Source: Thiofilum flexile DSM 14609
Lineage (GTDB): Bacteria > Pseudomonadota > Gammaproteobacteria > Thiotrichales > Thiotrichaceae
Reading direction: 5' to 3'
Assembly (NCBI RefSeq): GCF_000380185.1
Contig: NZ_KB904791.1
Coordinates: 127,254-190,863, forward strand
DNA length: 63,610 nucleotides
The notes under the pieces are model-generated. The model did not search any database and had not been told where the DNA came from. It saw only the letters and a list, made by a program, of their open reading frames with translations. Within the stretch, counting starts at the first letter, position 1. Each line of letters opens with the position of its first letter. Positions 38,260 to 47,000 of the stretch are shown here, one piece after another. The position numbers were made by a program, and so were the translations under genes.

Positions 38260-38541
38260 TTAGTCTAATGAAAAATATGGAGGATAATAATGAATTAATC
38301 CTAACAAACGCATTATTCGGCTACACCTTAACTGAAGCCAAGTGGCTAAATGATTAAAGCGTTTAAAAGGTCTTTTTTGTTCATTATATAAATATAAATC
38401 TAATTTATGCTGAGTGCTATCAATCGCAATCACGGTAAAGCGAGATAAGTCGCTACTCCAGACCATAGGCGAAAATAAATAGAGTGCTAGAAATAACAAA
38501 ACCCCGAAGCTATATTGACGGTATAACATCATCATATCCAA
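38260..38541 (-). pseudogene. possible 5' fragment of a phosphodiester glycosidase (NAGPA-like) gene
   Basis: The 93-aa ORF has an N-terminal hydrophobic signal (FGVLLFLALYLFSPMVWS). It continues FTVIAIDSTQHKLDLYLYNE, like the opening strands of NAGPA-domain proteins, which normally run beyond 230 aa. After KRPFKRFNHLATWL the similarity is lost. It looks like a frameshifted or deleted remnant, but could be a short secreted protein. Confidence 0.4.
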
Positions 38542-38688
38542 CTAATTTAGTAAACTTAATAAAGCTTTAGCATAATTTGGCAGGTATATCCACGGTATCG
38601 CTACGCTAGTACAGTTTGTTTTTAGGTTGTGTCTGGGGTGTTTTATACTGATTGTATAGTTCTTAATAATTAATAATGAGAGTCTACA

Positions 38689-40098
38689 ATGCAAACACAA
38701 ATGGATCAAAGTTGGAAAGACTGGGTTCAGCTTAATATGTCGCGCGGTTGTGATAAGGATGGCATGATCAAAATCTTGCTTGAAGCAGGTTTTCATCCCA
38801 TCACCATTGTGAATGAAATGCAATACTTACCACAAACTGCCGGGTTGGGTACGCTGATGAATCAGGTGATAGAGCGCACTCTGCCCATTAAAAAGCCAGA
38901 GCCTGCAGTGTATCAAGCACTCGATGCGATTCAACTACCTCTTGCTACCCGTGTCGATTCGGATAAAGTCCATTTGTATTTGGTTGAGGATTTCTTGAGT
39001 GCTGAAGAGTGTGACGCACTAGCGGCTCAAATTAAGCATAGCTGCCGCCCCTCCACCATTACCAATCCCGATGAACCCGACAAATATTTTCGTACTAGCC
39101 AAACCTGCGAATTATCCAATGAGCCTAATGCATTCACTGACATGATTGATCAACGCATGGCGGAGTATATGGGCATTGAGCTAGAGCGCTCAGAAGGAAC
39201 ACAAGGGCAGTATTATCAAGTCGGGCAACAATTTAAAAAACATACCGATTATTTTGAGCCAAATACATGGGAATTTGAAAAATTTGCCAGTGATATGGGG
39301 CAACGCACTTGGACTTTTATGATTTACTTAACCGATGTGGAAGAAGGCGGCGAAACGCTTTTTACCGACATAGAGGTAGAAGTTAAGCCTAAACGCGGTC
39401 GGGCGGTGGTCTGGAATAATCTCACCGCTACAGGTGCGGTAAACCCCTATACCGCGCATTGGGCAAAACCCGTGATTAAGGGCGAAAAAATCATTATTAC
39501 TAAATGGTTTAGAACACAAGGCCTCATGACTACGCCTTTTAAATCCCTACCTTATAAACAACTCCCCCTTTTCACCCCTGAAGGCTTTAAGAAAACCCGT
39601 TTACCTGATGATTTATTTCAAACCATTACCGAGTTTTATCAACAAGGTAAAGCCAATATGGTATTAGAAGTTAATGACTCTATTGGTACTTATATTCAAA
39701 CCACGACTGAGCGGCATCCGGCAAAAATGATTGAGCTAAGCGATGCATTACGCCAAACCATCTTCACTACTATTTGCCCCCTATTAGAAGAATGGACTCA
39801 GCTCGAACTAAAGCCGAGTGCTATTTATGGTATTAGAGAATATCAACGCGGGGCTACCTTAAAAATGCATGTTGATCGTATTGATACCCATCAAGTTAGT
39901 ATGATTATTAATGTGGCTCAACAAGTCGATCAAGATTGGTTTTTACATATTGCAGATCATAAAGGCAAAATCCATAAGGTCACCATGCAGCCTGGTGATG
40001 TGATATTTTACGAGTCAGCACGCTTACAACACGGGCGTCCTGAGCCTTTAGAGGGTGAGTATTATGCTAATATTTTTGCCCACACCGCACCACTCTGA
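38689..40098 (+). CDS. 2OG-Fe(II) oxygenase, prolyl 4-hydroxylase-like, two domains
   Basis: The 469-aa protein starts with a short helical region. The first oxygenase domain (residues 85-280) contains FKKHTDYFEP (HxD), TYTFMIYL-like strands, GGETLFTDIEVEVKPKRGRA, and the distal His and Lys in TAHWAKPVIKGEKIIITKWF. A second region (residues 330-469) repeats the pattern with LKMHVDRIDTHQ and RLQHGRPEP. Both seem to keep Fe ligands, so this may be a tandem enzyme. Possible substrates are peptidyl proline or similar. Confidence 0.8.
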   Translation: MQTQMDQSWKDWVQLNMSRGCDKDGMIKILLEAGFHPITIVNEMQYLPQTAGLGTLMNQVIERTLPIKKPEPAVYQALDAIQLPLATRVDSDKVHLYLVEDFLSAEECDALAAQIKHSCRPSTITNPDEPDKYFRTSQTCELSNEPNAFTDMIDQRMAEYMGIELERSEGTQGQYYQVGQQFKKHTDYFEPNTWEFEKFASDMGQRTWTFMIYLTDVEEGGETLFTDIEVEVKPKRGRAVVWNNLTATGAVNPYTAHWAKPVIKGEKIIITKWFRTQGLMTTPFKSLPYKQLPLFTPEGFKKTRLPDDLFQTITEFYQQGKANMVLEVNDSIGTYIQTTTERHPAKMIELSDALRQTIFTTICPLLEEWTQLELKPSAIYGIREYQRGATLKMHVDRIDTHQVSMIINVAQQVDQDWFLHIADHKGKIHKVTMQPGDVIFYESARLQHGRPEPLEGEYYANIFAHTAPL

Positions 40099-40116
40099 TC
40101 TCTAATCGTATAGGTA

Positions 40117-40224
40117 AAAAAGTAAGTGGGTCTTTCTTCCGCAGTCGCTGTAAATACGTCCTTGTACGCTACAAGGCGGCATCCATGCCGCCAAGACTGC
40201 TCCAGAAAGACCCACTTACTTTTT
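40117..40224 (+). repeat. palindromic intergenic repeat, copy C
   Basis: A 108-bp element between the convergent ends of the 2OG oxygenase and argP genes. The arms AAAAAGTAAGTGGGTCTTTC and GAAAGACCCACTTACTTTTT are perfect complements but unique to this copy. The core equals copy B almost base for base. Confidence 0.9.
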
Positions 40225-40235
40225 AAAACTCCATA

Positions 40236-41129
40236 TCATAAAAAATGCACCTGTTTCGCCCCCGCTAAAATAATGCTATTTAGGCTACGCATTAATTCGG
40301 TTTCAATACCCCATTGATGCCAAAACAGCGGAATATCCAATGGCAAATCAGGAGTTAAATAAACTAGCTGCCCCTGCTCTACTAATTTACGCACCTGCAT
40401 TTCGGGTGCCATACCAAAACCCATACCTAAAATTAAACCCTGCACAAAACTCTCTGCCGAAGGTAGAATATGCTGAGCGAAATCCTCCCCTTCTAGTTGA
40501 AAATGCTGGCGTAAATAATAATGCTGTAAATCATCTTTTAAATTAAAACGTATCATAGGCGCGGTTAATAAGGTCTCTTTATTAACTCCCTTAGCAAAAT
40601 ACTCGGCATAAAACGCCGGACTCACCGTAAATTGATAACGCACCTTACCCAAAGGCGTACAACGACAGCCTTGACTGACCTTTTCTCTAGCAGAAATACA
40701 GGCTAATACCTCGCCTTGTTGTAATAAATGATGAGTTTGATCCTGATCATCCACCCGAATATCCAACAATACCCGCTGTACTTTACACCACGGAGCGAGG
40801 CACTCCAGTAACCAAGTCGCGAGAGTATCCGCATTCACCGCAATCGCCATATGCAGCCAGCCATGTTGCGCACTCGGCTGTAGATCATGCTCTAACATAT
40901 GCCCCAATTGCTCTAATTGCTGCCCATATTTTAACAGTGCCGTACCTGCCAATGTCGGGCGCACGGGAATACTGCGAATAACTAACGTCTGCCCTAACTT
41001 TTCCTCTAATAACTTTAAGCGCTGCGAAATAGCCGAGGGTGTAATGAATAAAGCTTGAGCCGCTCGATCAAAATTACCCTGACGTATAATCGCCATGAAG
41101 GCACTTAAGCCTTTGAGATCAATATCCAT
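40236..41129 (-). CDS. argP: LysR-type regulator ArgP
   Basis: The 297-aa protein starts DLKGLSAFMAIIRQGNFDRAAQAL. Its HTH FITPSAISQRLKLLEEKLGQTL matches ArgP (IciA). It is divergent from the LysE/ArgO-type exporter gene, the classical arrangement in which ArgP activates argO in response to arginine or lysine. The shared promoter lies in 41130-41240. Confidence 0.88.
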   Translation of the reverse strand: MDIDLKGLSAFMAIIRQGNFDRAAQALFITPSAISQRLKLLEEKLGQTLVIRSIPVRPTLAGTALLKYGQQLEQLGHMLEHDLQPSAQHGWLHMAIAVNADTLATWLLECLAPWCKVQRVLLDIRVDDQDQTHHLLQQGEVLACISAREKVSQGCRCTPLGKVRYQFTVSPAFYAEYFAKGVNKETLLTAPMIRFNLKDDLQHYYLRQHFQLEGEDFAQHILPSAESFVQGLILGMGFGMAPEMQVRKLVEQGQLVYLTPDLPLDIPLFWHQWGIETELMRSLNSIILAGAKQVHFL

Positions 41130-41240
41130 TATGCAAAGCCTTTAGAATAATTAAAGATAATGAAAAATTATTAAATTTACTAAATATTTTACACGCGGCA
41201 TAGTAGCACCTATCAATGATTCAATAGTGAGTAGTTCATT

Positions 41241-41867
41241 ATGTCCGGTTTAGCATTATTAAAAGGGTTTGGTATTGGTGGTAGTCTGATTGTGGCTATT
41301 GGATCACAAAATGCCTTTGTCTTAAGTAACTCCATTAAAAATCAACATATTGGTGCCATGGTAGCGGTATGTATTGCGATTGATGTGGCTCTGATTTGGG
41401 CGGGGGTATGGGGTTTAGGATCGTTGATTCAACACTACCCCTTATTAATTAATGTGGCTACTTGGGGTGGAGCGATCTTTTTAGCTTTATACGGTACTTA
41501 TGCACTACAACGCGCCCTCAAACCTCAGGCTTTGTCCACTCAAGAACTAAAACCGATGGCCTTAAAAACCACCGTGCTAACGCTACTAGCACTTAGTTTG
41601 CTTAATCCCCATGTCTATTTAGACACCGTGATATTGCTAGGTAGTATTGGCGGGCAACTACCAGCGCCACAGGGTTGGTGGTTTGCCTTAGGAGCGAGTT
41701 TAGCGTCCTTATGTTGGTTTGCGACTTTGGGCTGGGGTGGGCGTTTATTAGCACCTTGGTTTACTAATCCAAAAAGCTGGCGCATTCTCGACTTAATCGT
41801 GGCAGCGACTATGTGGATATTAGCTGCTTTATTAGTCATCAATAGTCTTAACGCTACGGCGGCATAA
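41241..41867 (+). CDS. argO: LysE/ArgO-family amino acid exporter
   Basis: The 208-aa protein has six hydrophobic helices. Its N-terminus GFGIGGSLIVAIGSQNAFVL and the later LSLLNPHVYLDTVILLGSIG are signature LysE/ArgO motifs. It exports basic amino acids, with regulation by the divergent argP inferred. A terminator follows. Confidence 0.9.
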   Translation: MSGLALLKGFGIGGSLIVAIGSQNAFVLSNSIKNQHIGAMVAVCIAIDVALIWAGVWGLGSLIQHYPLLINVATWGGAIFLALYGTYALQRALKPQALSTQELKPMALKTTVLTLLALSLLNPHVYLDTVILLGSIGGQLPAPQGWWFALGASLASLCWFATLGWGGRLLAPWFTNPKSWRILDLIVAATMWILAALLVINSLNATAA

Positions 41868-41880
41868 AACCCCTATCTAA

Positions 41881-41915
41881 AGGCAGATCTTACACTCTCT
41901 TAGTTCTGCCTTTTC
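41881..41915 (+). terminator. intrinsic terminator after argO
   Basis: AGGCAGA (41881-41887) pairs with TCTGCCT (41905-41911) and is followed by TTTT. Confidence 0.7.
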
Positions 41916-41919
41916 TCCA

Positions 41920-42360
41920 TTATACATCTAACATCAGCTTTAAAGGCTTACGCATACCCGCCATTTTACACGCTTGTTGGGCATAGCCATGGGGAAATAA
42001 TTGATATAAGTATTTGCGAGTCCCCTTATCCTCTCCCCATTGTTCGCGCATATATTTCAATAATTTACGCGCCTCCGGTACGGTAGCATTAGCCTCATAA
42101 TACTCACGGATAAACAATACAATGCTACGTTGCTCTGCGCTTAAAACAAGCGCTTGCTCAGTGGCTAATTGCTCCATGAGTGTTTCTGACCAATCGTCTG
42201 GATTTAATAAATACCCTTCATTATCACGCTTCACTGTTTGCAAAATACTAGGCATCGCTTTAAGCCCTGAATCAATTAATTCCCTCTCATTATCAAGGAA
42301 AAAGTTAAAATAACGTATAGGACTCTGGGGATATTCAAAATAATACATCCTTGTGGACAT
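41920..42360 (-). CDS. DsrC/TusE/RspA-family sulfur-related protein
   Basis: The 146-aa protein has the family core: GYLLNPDDWSETLMEQLA, LFIREYYEANATVPEARKLL, and the C-terminal arm KYLYQLFPHGYAQQACKMAG. DsrC carries two arm cysteines (CysB about ten residues before the penultimate CysA), and TusE carries CysA only. Here only the CysB position is present; the arm ends KPLKLMLDV without CysA. There is also an N-terminal extension of about 40 aa. It is a non-canonical DsrC paralogue, perhaps regulatory (RspA-like). Confidence 0.85.
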   Translation of the reverse strand: MSTRMYYFEYPQSPIRYFNFFLDNERELIDSGLKAMPSILQTVKRDNEGYLLNPDDWSETLMEQLATEQALVLSAEQRSIVLFIREYYEANATVPEARKLLKYMREQWGEDKGTRKYLYQLFPHGYAQQACKMAGMRKPLKLMLDV

Positions 42361-42418
42361 TGGCTATTTTACTAGTGGGTAATACCTTGAGCACTAATCC
42401 ATAATCTTAAATCAATTA

Positions 42419-42946
42419 CTAAGCATTGTGGCTTATTTTATAGAGGCAATGCTTATTTAAAGGATGTCCCTCAGCTAAATGAGGATGCGAGAAATCATGA
42501 TGATAGCTCATCCCTAGCCGTTGCATTACCGCTTGAGAACGTTGATTTTGTACCGCAGTAAAGGCAACTATTTCAGTTAACTGTAACTCTCCAAAGCCAA
42601 ACGCTAAAGCAGCTTGTGCTGCTTCGGTTGCATAACCATAGCCCCAAAAGGCGCGGGCTAAACGCCAACCTACCTCAATACAAGGATTAAACTCAAATGG
42701 AGCCGTGGGGCGATTAAGGCCAGTGAATCCTATAAAAGCTCCCGATGCTTTCAACTCTAATGCCCAAAAGCCCCAGCCTTGTTGTTCAATTAAGTGCTGT
42801 ATATGTTGTGCTCGTAAATGGCTTTCTTCTGATGTAAGGCAACTCGGAAAATACTCCATTACTTGAGGATCTGCATTTAATTGTGCAAAGGGTAAGTAAT
42901 CACTAGCTCTCCATTGGCGTAAAATCAAACGCTCTGTAGCTATCAT
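42419..42946 (-). CDS. GNAT acetyltransferase (RimJ/RimL-like)
   Basis: The 175-aa protein starts IATERLILRQWRASDYLPFA and has VGWRLARAFWGYGYATEAAQAAL (the acetyl-CoA loop) and AFTAVQNQRSQAVMQRLGM. This is typical of the RimJ/L-type N-acetyltransferases. The substrate is unknown. The ATG lies 28 bp from the ISL3-like MITE. Confidence 0.85.
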   Translation of the reverse strand: MIATERLILRQWRASDYLPFAQLNADPQVMEYFPSCLTSEESHLRAQHIQHLIEQQGWGFWALELKASGAFIGFTGLNRPTAPFEFNPCIEVGWRLARAFWGYGYATEAAQAALAFGFGELQLTEIVAFTAVQNQRSQAVMQRLGMSYHHDFSHPHLAEGHPLNKHCLYKISHNA

Positions 42947-42974
42947 CTGTTATACCTTGGTCGCAAAAAATTAT

Positions 42975-43128
42975 GGCTCTTCAGGATCTTCCGTGGTGAG
43001 AACCTTTCTCATTATTCTGTTGGATAATTCTGCTTAACGAAATCAACAAGTTGAGATGTTCAGTCTGCTAAATTTCGCTCTTAATATGATTAAAAATTCA
43101 GCATTACCACGGGAAATCCCAAAGAGCC
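42975..43128 (+). mobile_element. 154-bp MITE with ISL3-type ends and 8-bp target duplication
   Basis: The left end is GGCTCTTCAGGATCTTCCG; the inverted right end reads GGCTCTTTGGGATTTCCCG. The two agree at 19 of the first 23 positions. The element is flanked by identical AAAATTAT at 42967-42974 and 43129-43136. GGCTCTT ends and 8-bp duplications are typical of ISL3-family elements. The inside has no ORF, so it must be moved by a transposase elsewhere. It lies in the dusB upstream region. Confidence 0.9.
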
Positions 43129-43210
43129 AAAATTATACCAATATACCATTTCATTTATACCCTAACTAAACATCGCAAAAACCAAACCCATTTTGCTACA
43201 CTCTGCCCCC

Positions 43211-44239
43211 ATGAAAATAGGCTCTTATACCCTCACAAATAATCTGATCGTCGCCCCCATGGCAGGTGTTACGGATCGCCCCTTTCGCACCGTATGCAAA
43301 TACTTTGGTGCTGGGCATGCTATCAGCGAAATGATGACCGCTGATGCCACCTTATATGCTCAAAAAAAATCATTCTATCGTGCCAATTTTGCCGGGGAAC
43401 TTGCCCCCATTTCGGCGCAAATTGCCGGATCAGAGCCGGCTTTATTAGCAGAGGCGGCGCGGTATCAAGTGGCGAATGGTGCTCAGATTGTTGATATTAA
43501 TATGGGTTGCCCCGCCAAAAAGGTTTGTAAAAAACTAGCGGGATCAGCGTTATTACAAGACGAGGACTTAGTTAAGCGTATCCTAGAAACCGTCGTGGAC
43601 GCGGTAGATGTACCAGTGACATTAAAAACCCGCCTAGGCTTTGCTTATGGTAAAGAAAATATTATTAGAGTTGCCCAAATTGCTGAGCAAGCAGGCATTG
43701 CTGCTCTGGCTATTCACGGGCGCACTCGTGATCAAATGTACACTGGCAATGCGCGTTATGCTTTAATTGCTGAGGTGAAACAAGAGCTTAACATTCCAGT
43801 CATTGCTAATGGCGACATTGATAGCCCCGAAAAAGCTCAACAAGTATTAGCAGAAACCAACGCCGATGCACTGATGATTGGGCGAGCGGCACAGGGTCGT
43901 CCGTGGATTTTTCGCGAAATTCAGCATTATTTACAAACAGGCCAAGTACTTCCCCCACCAGAGCTTACTGAGGTACGTGAAATAGTGCTTAATCATCTCA
44001 ATGATTTATATAGCTTTTATGATGAATATATCGGCTGTCGTATGGCACGCAAACATATTGCTTGGTACACACAAGGCTTGCCTAATAGCAATACCTTTCG
44101 CGCTGCTATGAATGCCGAAACCAGTACCGCTAGGCAGGCACAAATAACCGATCAGTATTTAGCCGAACTCATTGCACAAGGGGCGAGTTTTAGTAGTGCT
44201 ACTCTTCCTGTAGATACTGCACAGGAACATGATCAGTAA
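43211..44239 (+). CDS. dusB: tRNA-dihydrouridine synthase B
   Basis: The start is the ATG at 43211; the in-frame TTG at 43193 has no support. The 342-aa protein has LIVAPMAGVTDRPFRTVCK, DINMGCPAKKVCKKLAGSAL (catalytic Cys), LAIHGRTRDQMYTG, NGDIDSPEKA and MIGRAAQGRPWIFREI. These are DusB signatures: it reduces uridines in the tRNA D-loop with FMN/NADPH. The fis gene that usually follows is absent. The 3' end overlaps kptA by 41 bp in convergent orientation. Confidence 0.95.
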   Translation: MKIGSYTLTNNLIVAPMAGVTDRPFRTVCKYFGAGHAISEMMTADATLYAQKKSFYRANFAGELAPISAQIAGSEPALLAEAARYQVANGAQIVDINMGCPAKKVCKKLAGSALLQDEDLVKRILETVVDAVDVPVTLKTRLGFAYGKENIIRVAQIAEQAGIAALAIHGRTRDQMYTGNARYALIAEVKQELNIPVIANGDIDSPEKAQQVLAETNADALMIGRAAQGRPWIFREIQHYLQTGQVLPPPELTEVREIVLNHLNDLYSFYDEYIGCRMARKHIAWYTQGLPNSNTFRAAMNAETSTARQAQITDQYLAELIAQGASFSSATLPVDTAQEHDQ

Positions 44240-44750
44240 GCCAAACGCCATTCTCTGAGCAATAAAATACCCCACCATCGCGCTGCATTTGTTCCGCATC
44301 AACCCTTAAAATCACTGGATTACCGTGGCGCATCCCAACCTTGCGGGCGGTGCTTGGCTCACTAGAGAGGTGAACATGTTGGCGCGAGCCTTTCACTAAA
44401 CCTTGTTCAAGAATCGAGCCTAGAAAACGGGTCGCCGTACCATGATAAAGGACTTTAGGTGGAATTTGGGGCACTAAACCCAGATCAATATGGGTTAACG
44501 AATGCCCTTGATTCGCCCGAATTTTAGTGTGATCCTGATTAAAGCTATAACGTTTTTTATTATTAGTCGCCACTATTTCCTCTAATTCCTCCCTAGTTAA
44601 GGCATGCTGGTGTTTAGCCAGTTGCGCCAATAACTCCGTCACAGCAGCCCAGCCCTCCTGATCAAGGGTGAGATTAATTTTACTCGGCTCATGGCGTAAT
44701 ATCAGGCTTAAAAACTTACCTTTGCGGATCTTCTCTTTTTCATTCATCAT
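44199..44750 (-). CDS. kptA: RNA 2'-phosphotransferase (Tpt1/KptA)
   Basis: The 183-aa protein has an N-terminal KGKFLSLILRHEPSKINL, then KKRYSFNQDHTKIRANQGHS, LYHGTATRFLGSILEQGL, HVHLSSEPSTARKVGMRHG and the closing SENGVWLTDHVPVQYLQ. These cover the Arg-His-Arg-Arg active-site set of KptA. It removes an internal RNA 2'-phosphate with NAD+. Its bacterial role is unclear, as bacteria mostly lack the matching ligase. It is convergent with dusB. Confidence 0.93.
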   Translation of the reverse strand: MMNEKEKIRKGKFLSLILRHEPSKINLTLDQEGWAAVTELLAQLAKHQHALTREELEEIVATNNKKRYSFNQDHTKIRANQGHSLTHIDLGLVPQIPPKVLYHGTATRFLGSILEQGLVKGSRQHVHLSSEPSTARKVGMRHGNPVILRVDAEQMQRDGGVFYCSENGVWLTDHVPVQYLQEE

Positions 44751-44758
44751 AGCATTGA

Positions 44759-45505
44759 TTACTTCACTTCAGCTAAATTAGCAAAAATACCCGTGGCGGC
44801 CCTCACTGATATGTTTTGATTATGCGCATAAGCACGGCCTGCACTGGCACGAATCGTATTGCTATCCTTACCTTTTAGCCAATCATTCACGGCATCACGC
44901 AGTATAAAAGCGCCGGGGTACATAAATTGTGTAGTTAAAAGTGTCGGCTTGCCACCTAAACTCTCAATACGACTTTTGAAATATTGCTTGCTTTGACAGG
45001 CTAATACCATGGCGGCGGGATTTTTATTTGTCTCTGAAGTAGTTGTTTGATCGGGAAGATTTAAATTAAAATCCATAAGACCATTATGACCAATGAATAC
45101 CACTAAATCATACTCATCATGCGCTAATGCCTGCTCAAAATCACTAATAGCCTGCTGCATATACGCACCATTATATGCTTTTGCAATCAGCTTAGCGGGG
45201 TATTGCTTACTTTGATAGACTCTAGTACGCAAAACCGCATGAGAGCTATCATTTTCTGATTTTTCAAGCAATGTCCAATATTTACTTTTATCAAAAATGG
45301 TTTTTAAACCATCCGCACTTCCCCAATATAAATTATTATCTGGATCTAAACCATTACCTAATTTTTTTGGTACGGGTACTAAACCTTGATGCTCATTATC
45401 CGCTAAGGCTACAAAAACCCCAATCGTTTTTTCTGCGGCAAAACTAGCGTTAAAAAAACCTAACCCCAACATTACCCCTAAAATCGCTATTTTTATTAAT
45501 TTCAC
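44759..45505 (-). CDS. periplasmic protein, possible caspase-like fold
   Basis: It starts at the GTG at 45505 with GGAGG 6 nt upstream; the signal peptide (KLIKIAILGVMLGLGFF, cut after FAA) then begins directly. The longer frame would start inside repeat copy D. The 248-aa protein contains YDLVVFIGHNGLMDF and PAAMVLACQSKQYF, resembling the His and Cys strands of clan CD (caspase/gingipain) peptidases. The family is not recognised, so peptidase activity is an inference. Confidence 0.7.
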   Translation of the reverse strand: MKLIKIAILGVMLGLGFFNASFAAEKTIGVFVALADNEHQGLVPVPKKLGNGLDPDNNLYWGSADGLKTIFDKSKYWTLLEKSENDSSHAVLRTRVYQSKQYPAKLIAKAYNGAYMQQAISDFEQALAHDEYDLVVFIGHNGLMDFNLNLPDQTTTSETNKNPAAMVLACQSKQYFKSRIESLGGKPTLLTTQFMYPGAFILRDAVNDWLKGKDSNTIRASAGRAYAHNQNISVRAATGIFANLAEVK

Positions 45506-45534
45506 CTCAGTCCTCCATAGGATAAGTAGGTATA

Positions 45535-45642
45535 CCAAAGTAAGCGGGTATTTCTGGAGCAGTCTTGGCGGCAAGGATGCCGCCTTGTAGCGTACAGGGA
45601 GGTATTCACAGCGACTGCGGAAGAAATACTCGATTACTTTGG
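45535..45642 (-). repeat. palindromic intergenic repeat, copy D
   Basis: A 108-bp element in the reverse orientation to copies A to C. Outer arms are CCAAAGTAAGCGGGTATTTC and GAAATACTCGATTACTTTGG, with two mismatches. The flanks TAAGTAGGTATA and CTCAAGTAACTTA extend the terminal inverted repeat as in copies E and F. Confidence 0.9.
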
Positions 45643-45713
45643 CTCAAGTAACTTAAGTAGGCAAGTAAGTATACCAAAAGACCTCTTGCAAGCGGTCTAA
45701 TTAAGCCTACCTT

Positions 45714-47000
45714 TTAGATTTTAGGTTTAGTGTCCGCAATTTTTTTACGAATCACATTCACATCCCAGCCGGTTAAACTAGCCGCGTTTTTAGCCTCCTC
45801 TTCCCAACGTCGCGGTAAGGTTTGCGTGACATAGGTTTTAGCCGCCGGACAAGCATTAGGTTTTACAGCAAAGGGATGATTAATAATATAACGCGCTTGG
45901 AAATTGTCCGTATTTCCAGTCACTTGAAAAGCTAAATCCTCTGGAAAAGTTTCACGATCATAACGTACATGCAGGCGAGTAATATAGGCGTCGGTTGGAC
46001 TATTATCGGTTAACCAAAAAGCACCTAACTCTCTTAATTGCTTATTATTTAAGGGAGTACCCACACAAGGATCACACCATGACATATTCCATGCATACTC
46101 TAAAAAGACGCCATCCTCATTTTTATTGACCTGTGTGTTAAATAAATCTCGATAGAAGCGACCAAATTGATTCATCGTTTTGACATAGGTAGGTATATTA
46201 AGATCGGTCGGTACTTTAGTAGTGCGATAATTAGTGGTTTCTATCCGACCTTTGCGGGTGATGCCGTAGACAAATAAATCTTGTTTACCCCGCGCATTTA
46301 CTGTTCCTAAGCGAATGGGCAGCATAAAGCGTTTTTCACGATAATTCACTTGAATCGGGCGTAGTTGAGTAAATCCGGTTTTGGAATATTCTTTTAAGTT
46401 CACCTTAGCAATAAAGAACTTCATGTTTTGCTTCAGGTAACTATTAATAACGGGTTCGGCACCTGCGGGGATTTTATATTTATTTTCATTCAACCATGTC
46501 ACTAATCCACCGCTGTCTTTGGCGGATAATACCATAATGTCATATTCGCCTAAGGTATAGGACGCCTCGATTTTTACCCCTAACTCTTTATTACGCGCCA
46601 TAGCAGGTCGCATCATAGGTCTAGGACGCACGACTGGCCTCGCTGCCATCTCCATTTCCATGGTACGACAAGGATCAGAATCATAATACTCCACCAAACG
46701 CGGGGCAGAAAAATCATCCAATTGTTTAATGGTGCTATTATTGACTAATTTCACCTGCTCTTTTTGCACCACTACTGGCACGGGTACCACCATGGCAAAT
46801 TCTTTTACATCACCCTTAAAATCACTGCCCATGGTTACAATACTGCGATCCCCATCGCGCACATATACCACTTGCGAGGATTGATTAAATAAACTAGTTC
46901 CGCCTTTAGCGACATAAAACCCACAAAAAGCCTGCACCGACAGGGGTAGACACATTGAACCTGCTGCGACTAGAACACTGTATACGAATAAGCGCCTCAT
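45714..47000 (-). CDS. DUF2330 family secreted protein
   Basis: The 428-aa protein has a signal peptide (MRRLFVYSVLVAAGSMCLPLSVQA) followed by FCGFYVAKGGTSLFNQSSQV, and then AMVVPVPVV with YDVMVL-type strands, as in DUF2330 proteins. A Met/Arg/Pro-rich stretch lies near residues 125-140. It is a periplasmic or surface protein of unknown role. Repeat copies lie at both ends (D downstream, E upstream). Confidence 0.85.
   Translation of the reverse strand: MRRLFVYSVLVAAGSMCLPLSVQAFCGFYVAKGGTSLFNQSSQVVYVRDGDRSIVTMGSDFKGDVKEFAMVVPVPVVVQKEQVKLVNNSTIKQLDDFSAPRLVEYYDSDPCRTMEMEMAARPVVRPRPMMRPAMARNKELGVKIEASYTLGEYDIMVLSAKDSGGLVTWLNENKYKIPAGAEPVINSYLKQNMKFFIAKVNLKEYSKTGFTQLRPIQVNYREKRFMLPIRLGTVNARGKQDLFVYGITRKGRIETTNYRTTKVPTDLNIPTYVKTMNQFGRFYRDLFNTQVNKNEDGVFLEYAWNMSWCDPCVGTPLNNKQLRELGAFWLTDNSPTDAYITRLHVRYDRETFPEDLAFQVTGNTDNFQARYIINHPFAVKPNACPAAKTYVTQTLPRRWEEEAKNAASLTGWDVNVIRKKIADTKPKI

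Noticed and set aside
38542-38823. 93-aa minus-strand ORF overlapping the 2OG oxygenase start
   Set aside because: It covers the promoter and 5' end of a clear gene in antisense and has no RBS or recognisable domain.
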